From: UBA4742 sp002403895
Lineage (GTDB): Bacteria; Actinomycetota; Acidimicrobiia; Acidimicrobiales; Acidimicrobilacustridaceae
DNA length: 42,717 bases
Reading direction: 5' to 3'
Assembly: GCA_036823295.1 (NCBI GenBank)
Contig: DAISGD010000026.1
Span: 1-42,717, forward strand
In this document: positions 28,235 through 36,521 of the stretch, piece by piece
Layout of the letters: each line of letters begins with the position of its first letter
Numbering within the stretch: the first letter of the stretch is position 1
Notes under the pieces: model-generated
Databases searched by the model: none
What the model was told of the DNA's origin: nothing
Seen by the model: the letters and a program-made list of their open reading frames with translations, nothing else
Translations under genes and position numbers: made by a program

Positions 28235-29515
28235 TCAGGCGGTGGCTTGCTTGGCCAGCTCGCCCAGGTCGACGCCGACCTGCTTGGTGAAGCGGCCCTT
28301 GTCGTAGGGGCGGGTGGTCACGTCGTGACCCTCGGCTTCGGCCCGCAGGGCGCCCACGGTGCACTGCTGGCGGGGGCGGTGGGCGAACGGGTCGAACGAG
28401 TACCAGCGGGCCGCGTTCTCGAAGCTGATCTTGTTGAGCTCCGCGTCGGGTACGTCGGCGGCCACCCGGGCCAGTTCCTCGGGGGCAGACGGCCACGACG
28501 AATCCGAGTGGGGGTAGTCGCACTCCCAGGCGATGTTGTCGATGCCGATCTGGTGGCGCAGCTGGATGCCTACCGGGTCGGCGATGAAGCAGGTCAGGAA
28601 GTGCTCGCGGAACACGTCGCTGGGTAGCTGGTCACCGAAGTCCTGGCCGGTCCACAGATGGTGCATGTCATAGGTGCGGTCCAGGCGGTCGATGAAGTAG
28701 GGGATCCACCCCGTCCCACCCTCGGACAGGGCGATGCGCATGGCGGGGAACTTCTTGAGCACCCGGGACCACAACAGGTCGGCTGCCGCCATGCAGATGT
28801 TCATGGGCTGCAGCGTGATCATCACGTCGATGGGCGCGTCGGGCGCGGTGACGGCCAACTGGCCCGAGGAGCCGAGGTGGATGGACAGGACCACACCCTC
28901 GTCGCACATCGCCTGCCACAGCGGATCCCAGGCGTCACTGTGGAAGCTGGGGTAACCGAGGGTCGAGGGGTTCTCGGTGAAGGTGAGCGAGTGCACGCCC
29001 TTGCGGGCCAGCCGACGGACTTCGTCGGCGGCCAATTGCGGGTCCCACAGCACGGGCAGGCCCATGGGGATCATGCGGCCGGGGTAGGCGCCGCACCACT
29101 CGTCCACGTGCCAGTCGTTGTAGGCCCGCACCACGGCCAGGGCCAGGTCCTTGTCGTCCACCGCGGCGAACAGGCGACCGCTGAAGCCGGGGAACGACGG
29201 GAAGTTCATGGAGCCGAGCACGCCGCCGGCGTTCATGTCCTTGATGCGCTCGTGGATGTCCCAGCAGCCGGGGCGGATCTCGTCGAAGGCGGTCGGCTCG
29301 ATGCCGTACTCCTCCTTGGGCCGACCGGCGACCGCGTTGAGCCCGATGTTGGGGATCTTCGAGCCCTCGAACGTCCACACGTCGGAGCCGTCGCGGGTCT
29401 GGATCACCTTGGGCGCCCGGTCGCGGTAACGCTCAGGAATGTGGGCGTCGAACAGGGTGGGTGGCTCCACCAGGTGGTCGTCGACGCTGATCAGGATGAG
29501 ATCTTCGGGCTTCAT
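28235..29515 (-). CDS. Amidohydrolase family metal hydrolase
   Basis: This 426-aa TIM-barrel hydrolase of the amidohydrolase_2 group has the N-terminal metal pair D12-x-H14 (SVDDHLVEP), a barrel histidine in VVLSIHLGSSG, and the late acidic residue in WECDYPHSDSSWP. A C-terminal extension (AHRPRQQCTVGALRAEAEG onward) follows the barrel. Relatives hydrolyse or decarboxylate cyclic or ring-cleaved acids, so ring opening is a reasonable but unproved role. It is monocistronic, divergent from the signal-less binding-fold protein, and its ATG lies 12 bp from GAAC-N5-TTC element 3. Confidence 0.85.
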   Translation of the reverse strand: MKPEDLILISVDDHLVEPPTLFDAHIPERYRDRAPKVIQTRDGSDVWTFEGSKIPNIGLNAVAGRPKEEYGIEPTAFDEIRPGCWDIHERIKDMNAGGVLGSMNFPSFPGFSGRLFAAVDDKDLALAVVRAYNDWHVDEWCGAYPGRMIPMGLPVLWDPQLAADEVRRLARKGVHSLTFTENPSTLGYPSFHSDAWDPLWQAMCDEGVVLSIHLGSSGQLAVTAPDAPIDVMITLQPMNICMAAADLLWSRVLKKFPAMRIALSEGGTGWIPYFIDRLDRTYDMHHLWTGQDFGDQLPSDVFREHFLTCFIADPVGIQLRHQIGIDNIAWECDYPHSDSSWPSAPEELARVAADVPDAELNKISFENAARWYSFDPFAHRPRQQCTVGALRAEAEGHDVTTRPYDKGRFTKQVGVDLGELAKQATA

Positions 29516-29526
29516 TGTCTTCTAGT

Positions 29527-29538
29527 GAACTATAATTC
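29527..29538. promoter_or_regulatory. GAAC-N5-TTC element 3, overlapping a TATAAT -10
   Basis: GAACTATAATTC lies between the divergent amidohydrolase and binding-fold genes. It contains a perfect TATAAT (29531-29536) reading toward the binding-fold gene and, on the other strand, TATAGT (29528-29533). A protein bound here would directly cover both possible -10 boxes, which fits repression. Confidence 0.55.
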
Positions 29539-29568
29539 GAGATTCTGAACAACCACTTCGGAGTGGAC

Positions 29569-30906
29569 ATGGATGATGAGATGAGCCACGAGTACGCACA
29601 ACGGATGTTCCCGGCGCCGGTGGATCTGGGCATCGCCGAAGAGGACCGGGCGGTGTCGTCGGTACGCCACGGCACCCGTAGCTATCTGGAAGGGGCCGGC
29701 GGCGACGGATCCAGCTGGTGGCAGGGGGGCGGCGCCGTGCACGACGAGGCGGTGCAGGGCATCACCATCTACCCACCGACGCGTGGCCTCAAGACGCAGG
29801 GCGATCCGTTCGAGCCGGTGAAGATCGGCATCCTCATCGACATGGACCTGAACCAGTTGCTGGCCGACTGGATCGATCCCACCATCCTGGCCATCGAGGA
29901 CGCCATGAACGAGGGCATCTGGGCCCGCAGCCCGGTGCAACTCATCATCGCCGACGCCCGTGGCCTGCCCCGGGAGAACTACCGCAAGGTCATCGACGGC
30001 TACCGCTGGCTCGTCGACCAGGGGTGCGTCGTCGTGTTGGGCCCGCTCATCTCGGACAACTCGCTGGTGGTGCAGGACACGGCCAACGAGCTCGGGGTGG
30101 CGTGCATCGGCTGGACCGGCGCCCACAAGTTCGCCTCGGAGTACTGCTTCACCGTGGCCAACGGGGACATCCCCACCGAAGGCACGATGTGCGCCCAGTG
30201 GCTCAAGGCTCAGGGGCTCGAGCGGGTCGGCCTGTTCTGGGAGGCGGGCTCGTCGGGCAAGGACTACGCCGACTACTTCCGTGACACCGCCATCCAGCTG
30301 GGGTTGACCATCACCCGCGAGGTGAAGCTCGAGCCGAACCCGGTGGGGCTCAAAGACGACCTGGCCACCATGCGCGAACTCGGCACCCAGGGCCTCTACT
30401 ACGGCGGCTACGGCTACGCCACGTTCCACTTCGCCGACGCGTTGAAGGCCCTCGACTGGGATCCGCCCCGGGTCATGGGCACCGCCTTCATGTTCTATTC
30501 GAACTCGAACGCCTGGGCTGAGGGTTTGGAGGGCTGGCACGGCGTCGACCAGCTCGGTGAGGACGGCACCAACCCCAACTACAACGCCATGATCGCCCGC
30601 TTCGAGCAGCGCTTCGGTCGCAAGACGGCCAACGTGGTGGTGGCCCTGGCCTACGACACGGCCCGCGTGGCCATCCACGGCATCGCCAACGCCGCCATCC
30701 CCGCCCCCAGGTACGTGAAGGAGGGGATGGAGAAGATCCGCTGGATGCCGGCCACCAACGGCGGCCCCGGCTGCTACATCCAGTTCGGGCCATGGGATCG
30801 CAAGGGCTACAAGGGCGACTTCCTCACCATCCGCGAGTTGCGGGGCGGCGAGCTGCGCTTCGACGGCTACCACCGCCCCGAATGGCCCTCGAACGCGACC
30901 TCGTAA
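29569..30906 (+). CDS. Periplasmic-binding-protein type 1 (Leu/Ile/Val-like) protein without signal peptide
   Basis: This 445-aa protein has the type 1 periplasmic binding fold of branched-chain amino acid receptors: PVKIGILIDMDLNQLLADW (about residues 83-101), GPLISDNSLVVQDTANELGV, GWTGAHKFASEYCF and WEAGSSGKDYADYFRD. The N-terminus (MDDEMSHEYAQRMF) is polar, with no signal peptide or lipobox, so unlike import receptors it is predicted to stay in the cytoplasm, as the amide sensor AmiC does. It could sense or carry a pathway ligand. ATG 29569 has GGAG five bases upstream. It is followed 9 bp later by a NIPSNAP-like gene, and no permease or ATPase is near. Confidence 0.8.
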   Translation: MDDEMSHEYAQRMFPAPVDLGIAEEDRAVSSVRHGTRSYLEGAGGDGSSWWQGGGAVHDEAVQGITIYPPTRGLKTQGDPFEPVKIGILIDMDLNQLLADWIDPTILAIEDAMNEGIWARSPVQLIIADARGLPRENYRKVIDGYRWLVDQGCVVVLGPLISDNSLVVQDTANELGVACIGWTGAHKFASEYCFTVANGDIPTEGTMCAQWLKAQGLERVGLFWEAGSSGKDYADYFRDTAIQLGLTITREVKLEPNPVGLKDDLATMRELGTQGLYYGGYGYATFHFADALKALDWDPPRVMGTAFMFYSNSNAWAEGLEGWHGVDQLGEDGTNPNYNAMIARFEQRFGRKTANVVVALAYDTARVAIHGIANAAIPAPRYVKEGMEKIRWMPATNGGPGCYIQFGPWDRKGYKGDFLTIRELRGGELRFDGYHRPEWPSNATS

Positions 30907-30909
30907 GCT
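30904..30909 (+). promoter_or_regulatory. Possible -10 (TAAGCT) before the NIPSNAP-like gene
   Basis: TAAGCT overlaps the upstream stop codon and ends six bases before GTG 30916, with no ribosome site visible. Co-transcription from the upstream promoter is equally possible. Confidence 0.2.
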
Positions 30910-30915
30910 CGCGGC

Positions 30916-31683
30916 GTGGCGAACGACGGCGTACCCAATCAAAAGGTCTACATCCACGAGTTCATCGACATCATCGGGCACAACCGCGCCCGCTACATGC
31001 ACCACATGACGGCCAACTGGTGCCCGGTGGCCCGCGACGAACGCAACCAGTTATGTCTCGGGGTGTGGGGCACCGTCGGTTCGACCGGGCGGTGGCCTGA
31101 AGTGGTCAACCTGTGGGAGCTGGACGGGTGGGACGGCCTGGTGGGCAACTTCAGCCACGAGCTCGATCATCCCTCCCAGCAGGATCCGTCGCTGGCCGAG
31201 TGGTGGGCGGCCGCCACCGCGTTGCGGCGGGGTGGGGTGGACCGCATCGTGGTGCCCGAGCCGTGGACCCGGCCGGTCGACCAGCTCATCGCGGAGGGGG
31301 TGCGGGGCGAGCTGTACGCCCACGAGCTGATCACGGTGCCGGCCGGCACCGCGCCGGCGTTCCTGGCCGCGGTGCACGACCACGCGGTGGCGGCCCACGC
31401 CGAGTTCGGCCTCGACGTGGTCGGCGCCTACCGGGTGGCCATGGTCAACGATTCGGAGTGTGTCCTCATCTGGGCCATCCCGGACTGGTCGACCTGGGCC
31501 GCGGTGGAGCAGGCCTGGCTGGCCGCGGACGACGGCTCCGGGCCGCTGGCCCTGTGGCGGGCCATCACCCTCGAGTTGGGGGCGGACTGGCGGCGCAGCC
31601 TCATGGTCGACGCCCCGCTCAGCCCGCTGCGGATCGGCCGCCAACCCGAGGTCAGCGACCGCATCCCGCTCGACCAGCTCTGA
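30916..31683 (+). CDS. NIPSNAP-like (dimeric alpha/beta barrel) protein
   Basis: This 255-aa soluble protein appears to be two ferredoxin-like (dimeric alpha/beta barrel) halves. The first half has KVYIHEFIDIIGHNRARYMHH and the second has ELYAHELITVPAGTAPAFLA, followed by VVGAYRVAMVNDSECVLIWA (about 176-195). Strand-helix-strand patterning of this kind is typical of NIPSNAP and related proteins. No catalytic residue is identifiable, and the assignment is by pattern only. The start is GTG 30916, 9 bp after the binding-fold gene, suggesting that they share a transcript and perhaps a ligand. Its TGA abuts the stop of the convergent crotonase gene. Confidence 0.6.
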   Translation: MANDGVPNQKVYIHEFIDIIGHNRARYMHHMTANWCPVARDERNQLCLGVWGTVGSTGRWPEVVNLWELDGWDGLVGNFSHELDHPSQQDPSLAEWWAAATALRRGGVDRIVVPEPWTRPVDQLIAEGVRGELYAHELITVPAGTAPAFLAAVHDHAVAAHAEFGLDVVGAYRVAMVNDSECVLIWAIPDWSTWAAVEQAWLAADDGSGPLALWRAITLELGADWRRSLMVDAPLSPLRIGRQPEVSDRIPLDQL

Positions 31684-32505
31684 TCAGAGCCGCCCGTCGG
31701 TGCGCAGCTCGGCGGGGACCCACGATGGATTGCGCCGCTCCTTGAACGCCTGGAAGCCCTCGACCGGTTCGGTGCCGGCCAGGCTGGCGTCCATCGACAT
31801 GCGGTCGTAGCGACCGTAGAACTCGTCCATCACCCGCTTGACCGCGGCGCGAGCCTCGGGAGCGGTGCGACAGCACCAGGTGAGCACGTCGATGGCGGTG
31901 GTGAGGAGCTCGTCGTGGGGGACCACCCGGGCCACCAGGCCCCAGTCCTCGGCCTCGGCCGCCGTGACCATCCGCCCGGTCATGAGCATGTCGCGGGCCC
32001 GGGCCGGGCCGACCTGGCGGGGGAGGATCTGGCCGTAGTTGGTGTCGGCGATGCCCCGGAACAGCTCCGGGGACCGGAAGGTGGCACGATCGCTGGCCAC
32101 GGTCACGTCGGCCAGGATGGCCATCATCAGGCCGCCGCCTTGGGCGAGCCCGTTGACCGCGCACACCACTGGCTTGCGCGACAGGCGGATGGCGTCGAAC
32201 GGGGTGTTGTCCATGCCCAGCAGCCGGGGCAGGTCGGCCCACCCGTCGACGTTGTCGCCGCCGAGGTCTCCGCCGGGGATGAACACGTCGCCCGAACCGG
32301 TCAGCAAGAGCCCGGCCAGCGACTCGTCACCGTTGACCAGATCGACGGCGTAGCGCACCCCGAAATACATCGCCGGGCTCATGGCGTTGCGCATCTCGGG
32401 GCGGTCCACGGTCACCACCGCCAGCGGGCCCTGCCGCTCGAAGCGGAGGTAGGGGGTGCCGAGCCAGTCACCGTCCGGGGGACGAGGACTCGTAGCATCA
32501 TTCAT
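31684..32505 (-). CDS. Enoyl-CoA hydratase/isomerase (crotonase)
   Basis: This 273-aa crotonase-fold protein has FERQGPLAVVTVDRPEMRNAM, the oxyanion loops VFIPGGDLGG and VNGLAQGGGLMMA, and RSPELFRGIADTNYG, in which the first catalytic glutamate (PELFRG) is kept while the second site is altered. It is a hydratase, isomerase or related acyl-CoA enzyme. ATG 32505 follows TAGGTT by seven bases with no Shine-Dalgarno sequence; GAAC-N5-TTC element 4 overlaps that -10. It is monocistronic, divergent from the TetR gene and therefore probably one of its targets. Confidence 0.87.
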   Translation of the reverse strand: MNDATSPRPPDGDWLGTPYLRFERQGPLAVVTVDRPEMRNAMSPAMYFGVRYAVDLVNGDESLAGLLLTGSGDVFIPGGDLGGDNVDGWADLPRLLGMDNTPFDAIRLSRKPVVCAVNGLAQGGGLMMAILADVTVASDRATFRSPELFRGIADTNYGQILPRQVGPARARDMLMTGRMVTAAEAEDWGLVARVVPHDELLTTAIDVLTWCCRTAPEARAAVKRVMDEFYGRYDRMSMDASLAGTEPVEGFQAFKERRNPSWVPAELRTDGRL

Positions 32506-32511
32506 TTCGTA

Positions 32512-32523
32512 GAACCTATCTTC
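32512..32523. promoter_or_regulatory. GAAC-N5-TTC element 4 (crotonase / TetR promoter region)
   Basis: GAACCTATCTTC lies 7 bp from the crotonase start and 35 bp from the TetR start. On the minus strand it covers the -10 TAGGTT (32513-32518); on the plus strand it sits at the -35 of a TAACGT (-10) promoter. Its place beside a TetR gene makes that protein the best candidate to bind all four elements. Confidence 0.55.
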
Positions 32524-32545
32524 AATTTATCGCGCGGGTCGCGGC

Positions 32546-32551
32546 TAACGT
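32546..32551 (+). promoter_or_regulatory. Putative -10 (TAACGT) of the TetR-led operon
   Basis: TAACGT ends six bases before ATG 32558, with no Shine-Dalgarno sequence. A matching block, TAACGTCGG followed by CGG or TGG, also precedes the solute-binding lipoprotein gene at 22665. Confidence 0.4.
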
Positions 32552-32557
32552 CGGTGG

Positions 32558-33217
32558 ATGGCCAAGACCGTCGTCGCCGAGAATGACCCGGCTGCCAGCC
32601 GTCGCCAGCAGCGCCGGCTCCTGCACCAGGACCTGAGCCGGTCGCAGCTGCTCGACGCGGCCGAGGAAGTCTTCGGCCAGAAGGGCTTCCACGCCACCAC
32701 GCTGAAGGAGATCGCCGAGCTGGCCGAGTTCTCGGTGGGCTCGGTGTATTCGTTCTTCGACAACAAGGACGACCTCTACCTCTCCGTGTTCCTGCGCCGG
32801 GGGGCCGAGTTCATGCCCGGCATGCGCGAGGTGGTGGCTTCGGGCGAGACCCCGCTCGAGCAGTTGCATGCCCTCGTCGATTTCGAGGTCGGGTTCTTCC
32901 GCCTCCACCGCCATTTCGGTCGCCTCTACCTGCGCTCCTTCTCCACGTCACGGCCCGCACCGGAGATGCCCGAATCGCCCCTGCTGGCCGACAACCTGGA
33001 GACGGCTATGGAGATCCAGGCCGACGTGTTCCGCCGGGGCCAGCGGGCCAAGGAACTGCGCGACGGCGACACCCAGGTGCTGGCCCGGCTGTTCAGCGGG
33101 TTGGTGGCCGCCTACCAGTCCCTCGACCCGGCGGTCATGTCCGACGACGCCAACCCGGTCGAGCGACTGCCCCTGGCCGACCTGCACGAGATGATCGACC
33201 GTGCCTTCCGAGTCTGA
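32558..33217 (+). CDS. TetR/AcrR-family regulator, head of the catabolic operon
   Basis: This 219-aa one-component regulator has a 28-residue basic N-terminal tail (MAKTVVAENDPAASRRQQRR) before the helix-turn-helix (about 29-76), with ATTLKEIAELAEFSVGSVYS and YSFFDNKDDLYLSVF as its core. The C-terminal ligand domain is of the long-helix type often found in regulators that sense acyl-CoAs, but no specific ligand can be deduced. It is the first gene of an eight-gene overlapping operon and lies next to GAAC-N5-TTC element 4, so autoregulation and control of the whole island are inferred. The next gene starts inside its 3' end. Confidence 0.88.
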   Translation: MAKTVVAENDPAASRRQQRRLLHQDLSRSQLLDAAEEVFGQKGFHATTLKEIAELAEFSVGSVYSFFDNKDDLYLSVFLRRGAEFMPGMREVVASGETPLEQLHALVDFEVGFFRLHRHFGRLYLRSFSTSRPAPEMPESPLLADNLETAMEIQADVFRRGQRAKELRDGDTQVLARLFSGLVAAYQSLDPAVMSDDANPVERLPLADLHEMIDRAFRV

Positions 33218-34454
33218 GGCGCCGGGCATCACCGATGAGGCGATCGAACGCCTACGCGCCCGCATCGGCGTGCCCGAACCGCACCCCCGGCCCCCGCATT
33301 ACCGCGAGCCCGACCTCGATGCCTTCCGCCACGTGGCCTACGCCTACGGCGACGACAATCCCTTGTGGAGCGATCCCGACTATGCCGCCGAGACGGTGTG
33401 GCTGATGCCCATCGCCCCGCCGCCCCTGGTGGGCGGTGACACCCTCATCGGCGAGGACGAGGTCACCGAGGTGGCGCCGGAGGTGCGCGAGCTGATGAAG
33501 GGGGATCCGCTACGCGGCGTCCACGCCTTCTACGCCGCCAGCGCCCGTGAATGGTGGGCGCCGCTGTACTCCGGGCACCGGGTGTTTCGCCGCAACGCGC
33601 TCGTCGGGGTGGCGGACAAGGCCAGCGACTTCGCCGAGCGGGCGGTGCACGAATGGACGGGCCAGGTGTTCCGCGACGACGGGGGCCGGTTGCTGTCGGC
33701 CCAGTACCGGCTCATGGTGCGCACCGAGCGGAGCAAGGCCCGGGCCCGCAAGAAACACGATGCCATCGAGCTGGCCCACTACACCGATTACGAGATCGCC
33801 GCCATCGAGACCCAGTACGCCGCCGAGGGCCCCCGCGGCGCCGAGCCCCGCTGGTGGGAGGACGTGGCCGAGGGCGACCAGCTCGGGCCCATGGTGAAGG
33901 GCCCGCTCACGGTGACCGACATGATCTGTTGGCACGTGGGCATGGGCATGGGGCTCTACGGCGTCGCCCCCCTGCGCCTCGGCGCCCAGACCCGCCAACG
34001 GGTGCCGCGGTTCTTCCACCGCGACGACCAGAACGTGCCCGACGTGATGCAACGGGTGCACTGGGACCCGGCCTTCGCCCAACGCTCGGGCAACCCCACC
34101 ACGTTCGACTACGGCCGCATGCGCGAGACGTGGCTCATCCACCTGTGCACCGACTGGATGGGGGACGACGCCTGGCTGTGGAAGCTCGACTGCGAGTTCC
34201 GCCGCTTCAACTATGTGGGCGACACCCAGTGGCTGACCGGCACCGTGACCCGCCGCTACCTGGCCGACGGTGACCGGCCCGCCGTCGAGCTGGAGTTGCA
34301 GGCCACCAACCAGCGGGGCGAGGTCACCACCCCCGGCCACGCCACCTTGTTGTTGCCCAGTCGCGAGCACGGCCCGGTGCGCCTGCCCGACCCGCCGGGC
34401 GGGGCCACCGATCTGCAGGGGGCGCTCGACGCCATCGCGAGGGAGTGGCGATGA
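33201..34454 (+). CDS. MaoC/FAS1-like double hot-dog dehydratase
   Basis: This 417-aa protein has two hot-dog halves, as in actinobacterial FAS1-like/MaoC acyl-CoA dehydratases. The N-terminal half (about 30-190) has FRHVAYAYGDDNPLW and APPPLVGGDTLIG; the C-terminal half (about 200-400) has PRWWEDVAEGDQLGPMVKGP, FDYGRMRETWLIHLCTDWMG and a late AVELELQATNQRGEVTTPG. It probably hydrates or dehydrates a bulky acyl-CoA. GTG 33201 lies inside the TetR gene (17-base overlap), and its stop overlaps the next ATG (ATGA), so translation is coupled on both sides. It provides a hydratase function beyond the operon's atypical crotonases. Confidence 0.8.
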   Translation: MPSESEAPGITDEAIERLRARIGVPEPHPRPPHYREPDLDAFRHVAYAYGDDNPLWSDPDYAAETVWLMPIAPPPLVGGDTLIGEDEVTEVAPEVRELMKGDPLRGVHAFYAASAREWWAPLYSGHRVFRRNALVGVADKASDFAERAVHEWTGQVFRDDGGRLLSAQYRLMVRTERSKARARKKHDAIELAHYTDYEIAAIETQYAAEGPRGAEPRWWEDVAEGDQLGPMVKGPLTVTDMICWHVGMGMGLYGVAPLRLGAQTRQRVPRFFHRDDQNVPDVMQRVHWDPAFAQRSGNPTTFDYGRMRETWLIHLCTDWMGDDAWLWKLDCEFRRFNYVGDTQWLTGTVTRRYLADGDRPAVELELQATNQRGEVTTPGHATLLLPSREHGPVRLPDPPGGATDLQGALDAIAREWR

Positions 34455-35260
34455 CCGACTACGGATCCGTGGATGGGCTTTCCGCCCGGCTCGATGATGC
34501 GGTGGTGCGCCTCGAGCTGGACCGGCCGGCCAAGCGCAACGCGGTGGACGACGTGATGATCGGCGGGCTCATCGACGCCATCGACCGGGCCGGTCGCGAC
34601 GAGGCCGTGCGGGTCATCGTGGTGAGCGGGGCGGGCGACCACTTCTGTGCCGGCGCCGACATCGTGGCCCGCAACGCCCCGTCGGGGGAGCGGCCCCGGG
34701 TGGGGAGCATCCAACGACGCCTGCCGTCGCTGGCTCACCGGCTGATCCCGCTGGTGCTCGAGGTGCAGACCCCGGTGGTGTGCCGGGTGCAGGGCTGGGC
34801 CGCCGGCATCGGTTTCCAGCTGGCCCTGGCCGCCGATTTCGCCGTGGCCGCGTCGGACGCAAGGTTCTGGGAGCCGTTCGCCGAGCGGGGGTTCACCCCT
34901 GATTCCGGCGCCACCTGGCTGCTGCCCCGCCGGGTGGGCCCGGTGCGGGCCCGCGAGCTGTTGGTGTTGGGCCGGGCCCTCGACGGTGGCGAGGCGGCCG
35001 AGTGGGGGATCGTGCACCGGGCCGTGCCCACCGATCGGCTCGACGTCGAAGTGGGCGACCTCGTCGATCGCCTGGCCACCGGACCGACGGTGGCGCTGGG
35101 CCTCACCAAGTGGCTGCTGGCCGCGGGGGAGACCGAACCGCTCGACGCCCAGCTACACAACGAGGCGCTGGCCCTCGAGCTGTCGTCGCGCAGCGGGGAC
35201 TTCCGTGAAGGCCTGGCCGCCTTCGCCCAGAAGCGGCCACCCGAGTTCAAGGGGCGATGA
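34451..35260 (+). CDS. Enoyl-CoA hydratase/isomerase (crotonase)
   Basis: This 269-aa crotonase-fold protein has RLELDRPAKRNAVDDVM, the oxyanion loops HFCAGADI and VQGWAAGIGFQLALAAD, and FWEPFAERGFTPDSGATWLL. The position of the first hydratase glutamate is changed while the Asp in PDSG is kept, a pattern seen in PaaG-type isomerases, so an isomerase role is as likely as hydration. ATG 34451 forms an ATGA overlap with the dehydratase stop. The acyl-CoA dehydrogenase follows within 5 bases. Confidence 0.87.
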   Translation: MTDYGSVDGLSARLDDAVVRLELDRPAKRNAVDDVMIGGLIDAIDRAGRDEAVRVIVVSGAGDHFCAGADIVARNAPSGERPRVGSIQRRLPSLAHRLIPLVLEVQTPVVCRVQGWAAGIGFQLALAADFAVAASDARFWEPFAERGFTPDSGATWLLPRRVGPVRARELLVLGRALDGGEAAEWGIVHRAVPTDRLDVEVGDLVDRLATGPTVALGLTKWLLAAGETEPLDAQLHNEALALELSSRSGDFREGLAAFAQKRPPEFKGR

Positions 35261-35264
35261 GATC

Positions 35265-36521
35265 TTGAGTGAGGCCGCGCTGGCCATCGATGGCGACACG
35301 TCGGCGGAGGAGATCACCGTCGCCGTGAACCGGTGGCTCGACGAGCACCTCCCGACGGCGTGGCGCGACGCGGCCGAACGGGGGGGCGCGGCGGCCATCC
35401 ATCAGGTGCGATCGCGCCAGGACTACGAGGAGTGGTACCCGTTGTTCGGGCACTCGGGCCTGGTGGCCTCCACCTGGCCGGTGGCCTACGGAGGTCTCGG
35501 GCTGACCGTGCCCCAGGCCCGAATGGTCGAGGAGTGTCTGGCCCCGTTCAACCTGGGCCGGCTCAACCCCCTGGGGTTGAACCTGGCCGCCCCCGCCCTG
35601 TTCGCCCATGGCACCGAGGAGCAGCGCCTGCGCTACCTGCCGCCCATCGTGCGCAACGAGGAGGTGTGGTGCCAGCTGTTCAGCGAGCCGGGGGCGGGGA
35701 GCGACCTGGCCTCGCTGGCCACCAGTGCCGAACGCGACGGCGACGAGTGGCGGGTCACCGGCCAGAAGGTATGGACCACATGGGCCCACCTGTCCGACTT
35801 CGGCGTGCTGCTGGCCCGCACCGATCCCACCGTCACGAAACGCCGGGGCATCACCTACTTCCTCATCGATCTGCACCAGCCCGGCGTGGAGGTGCGGCCG
35901 CTGCCTCACATCACCGGTGAGGTCGACTTCAACGAGGTGTTCCTCGACCAGGCCCGGGTGCCCGACGCCCAACGGGTCGGGGCGGTGGGCGACGGTTGGC
36001 GGGTGGCCAACGCCACGTTGTCGGGCGAACGCCAGATGGTGTCGGGGGCGGGCTCGGGTGGTGTGGACCGCATCGGCGGGTCGGGCTCCGAACGACTGAT
36101 CCGCCAGGCCCGCGAACCGGACGCCGACCCGGTGATGCACCAGGACCTGATGCAGGTCTTCAGCGAGGAGCGCATCCGGTCGTGGACGAACCAGCGGGTG
36201 CGGGCCGGGCTACGGGCCGGGCGCCCCCCGGGCCCGGAGAGCTCGATCGGCAAGGTGCACCAGGGCGGGCTGAACCAGCGCATCCAGCTGCTGGCCACCG
36301 ACCTGCTCGGGGCCGATGCCATCGCCTGGGAAAGTGATGCCCCCAGCTACGCCGAGTCGTTGCCCTACGAGGTGAAGGGCATGCTCCGCAGCCGGGCCAA
36401 CACCATCGAGGGTGGCACGACCGAGGTCAACAAGAACATCGTGGCCGAGCGGGTGCTGGGCCTGCCCCGCGAACCGGACCCGTGGCGGGACGCGCCGTGG
36501 CGCGAGGTGCCCCGTGGCTGA
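35265..36521 (+). CDS. fadE: Acyl-CoA dehydrogenase
   Basis: This 418-aa FAD enzyme introduces a double bond into an acyl-CoA. It carries LFSEPGAGSDLASLAT (FAD/substrate motif), GQKVWTTWAHLSDFGVLLAR, GERQMVSGAG, and the C-terminal NTIEGGTTEVNKNIVAERVL with the Glu expected as catalytic base. Sequence and length fit the actinobacterial FadE group linked to fatty acid and sterol breakdown. No good ATG is available; TTG 35265 is the likely start, 5 bp after the crotonase stop, with weak ribosome-site support. The next crotonase begins with a GTG inside its last codons. It should supply the enoyl-CoA substrate for the neighbouring hydratases. Confidence 0.9.
   Translation: MSEAALAIDGDTSAEEITVAVNRWLDEHLPTAWRDAAERGGAAAIHQVRSRQDYEEWYPLFGHSGLVASTWPVAYGGLGLTVPQARMVEECLAPFNLGRLNPLGLNLAAPALFAHGTEEQRLRYLPPIVRNEEVWCQLFSEPGAGSDLASLATSAERDGDEWRVTGQKVWTTWAHLSDFGVLLARTDPTVTKRRGITYFLIDLHQPGVEVRPLPHITGEVDFNEVFLDQARVPDAQRVGAVGDGWRVANATLSGERQMVSGAGSGGVDRIGGSGSERLIRQAREPDADPVMHQDLMQVFSEERIRSWTNQRVRAGLRAGRPPGPESSIGKVHQGGLNQRIQLLATDLLGADAIAWESDAPSYAESLPYEVKGMLRSRANTIEGGTTEVNKNIVAERVLGLPREPDPWRDAPWREVPRG

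Noticed and set aside
29530..31005. Open frame of 491 codons on the minus strand opposite the binding-fold gene
   Set aside because: Composition is that of an antisense shadow in high-GC DNA; the plus-strand protein has clear family motifs.
32505..32530. KstR-type operator upstream of the crotonase/TetR pair
   Set aside because: TAGAAC resembles one KstR half-site, but the second half (GTTCTA) is missing here and at the other three elements.
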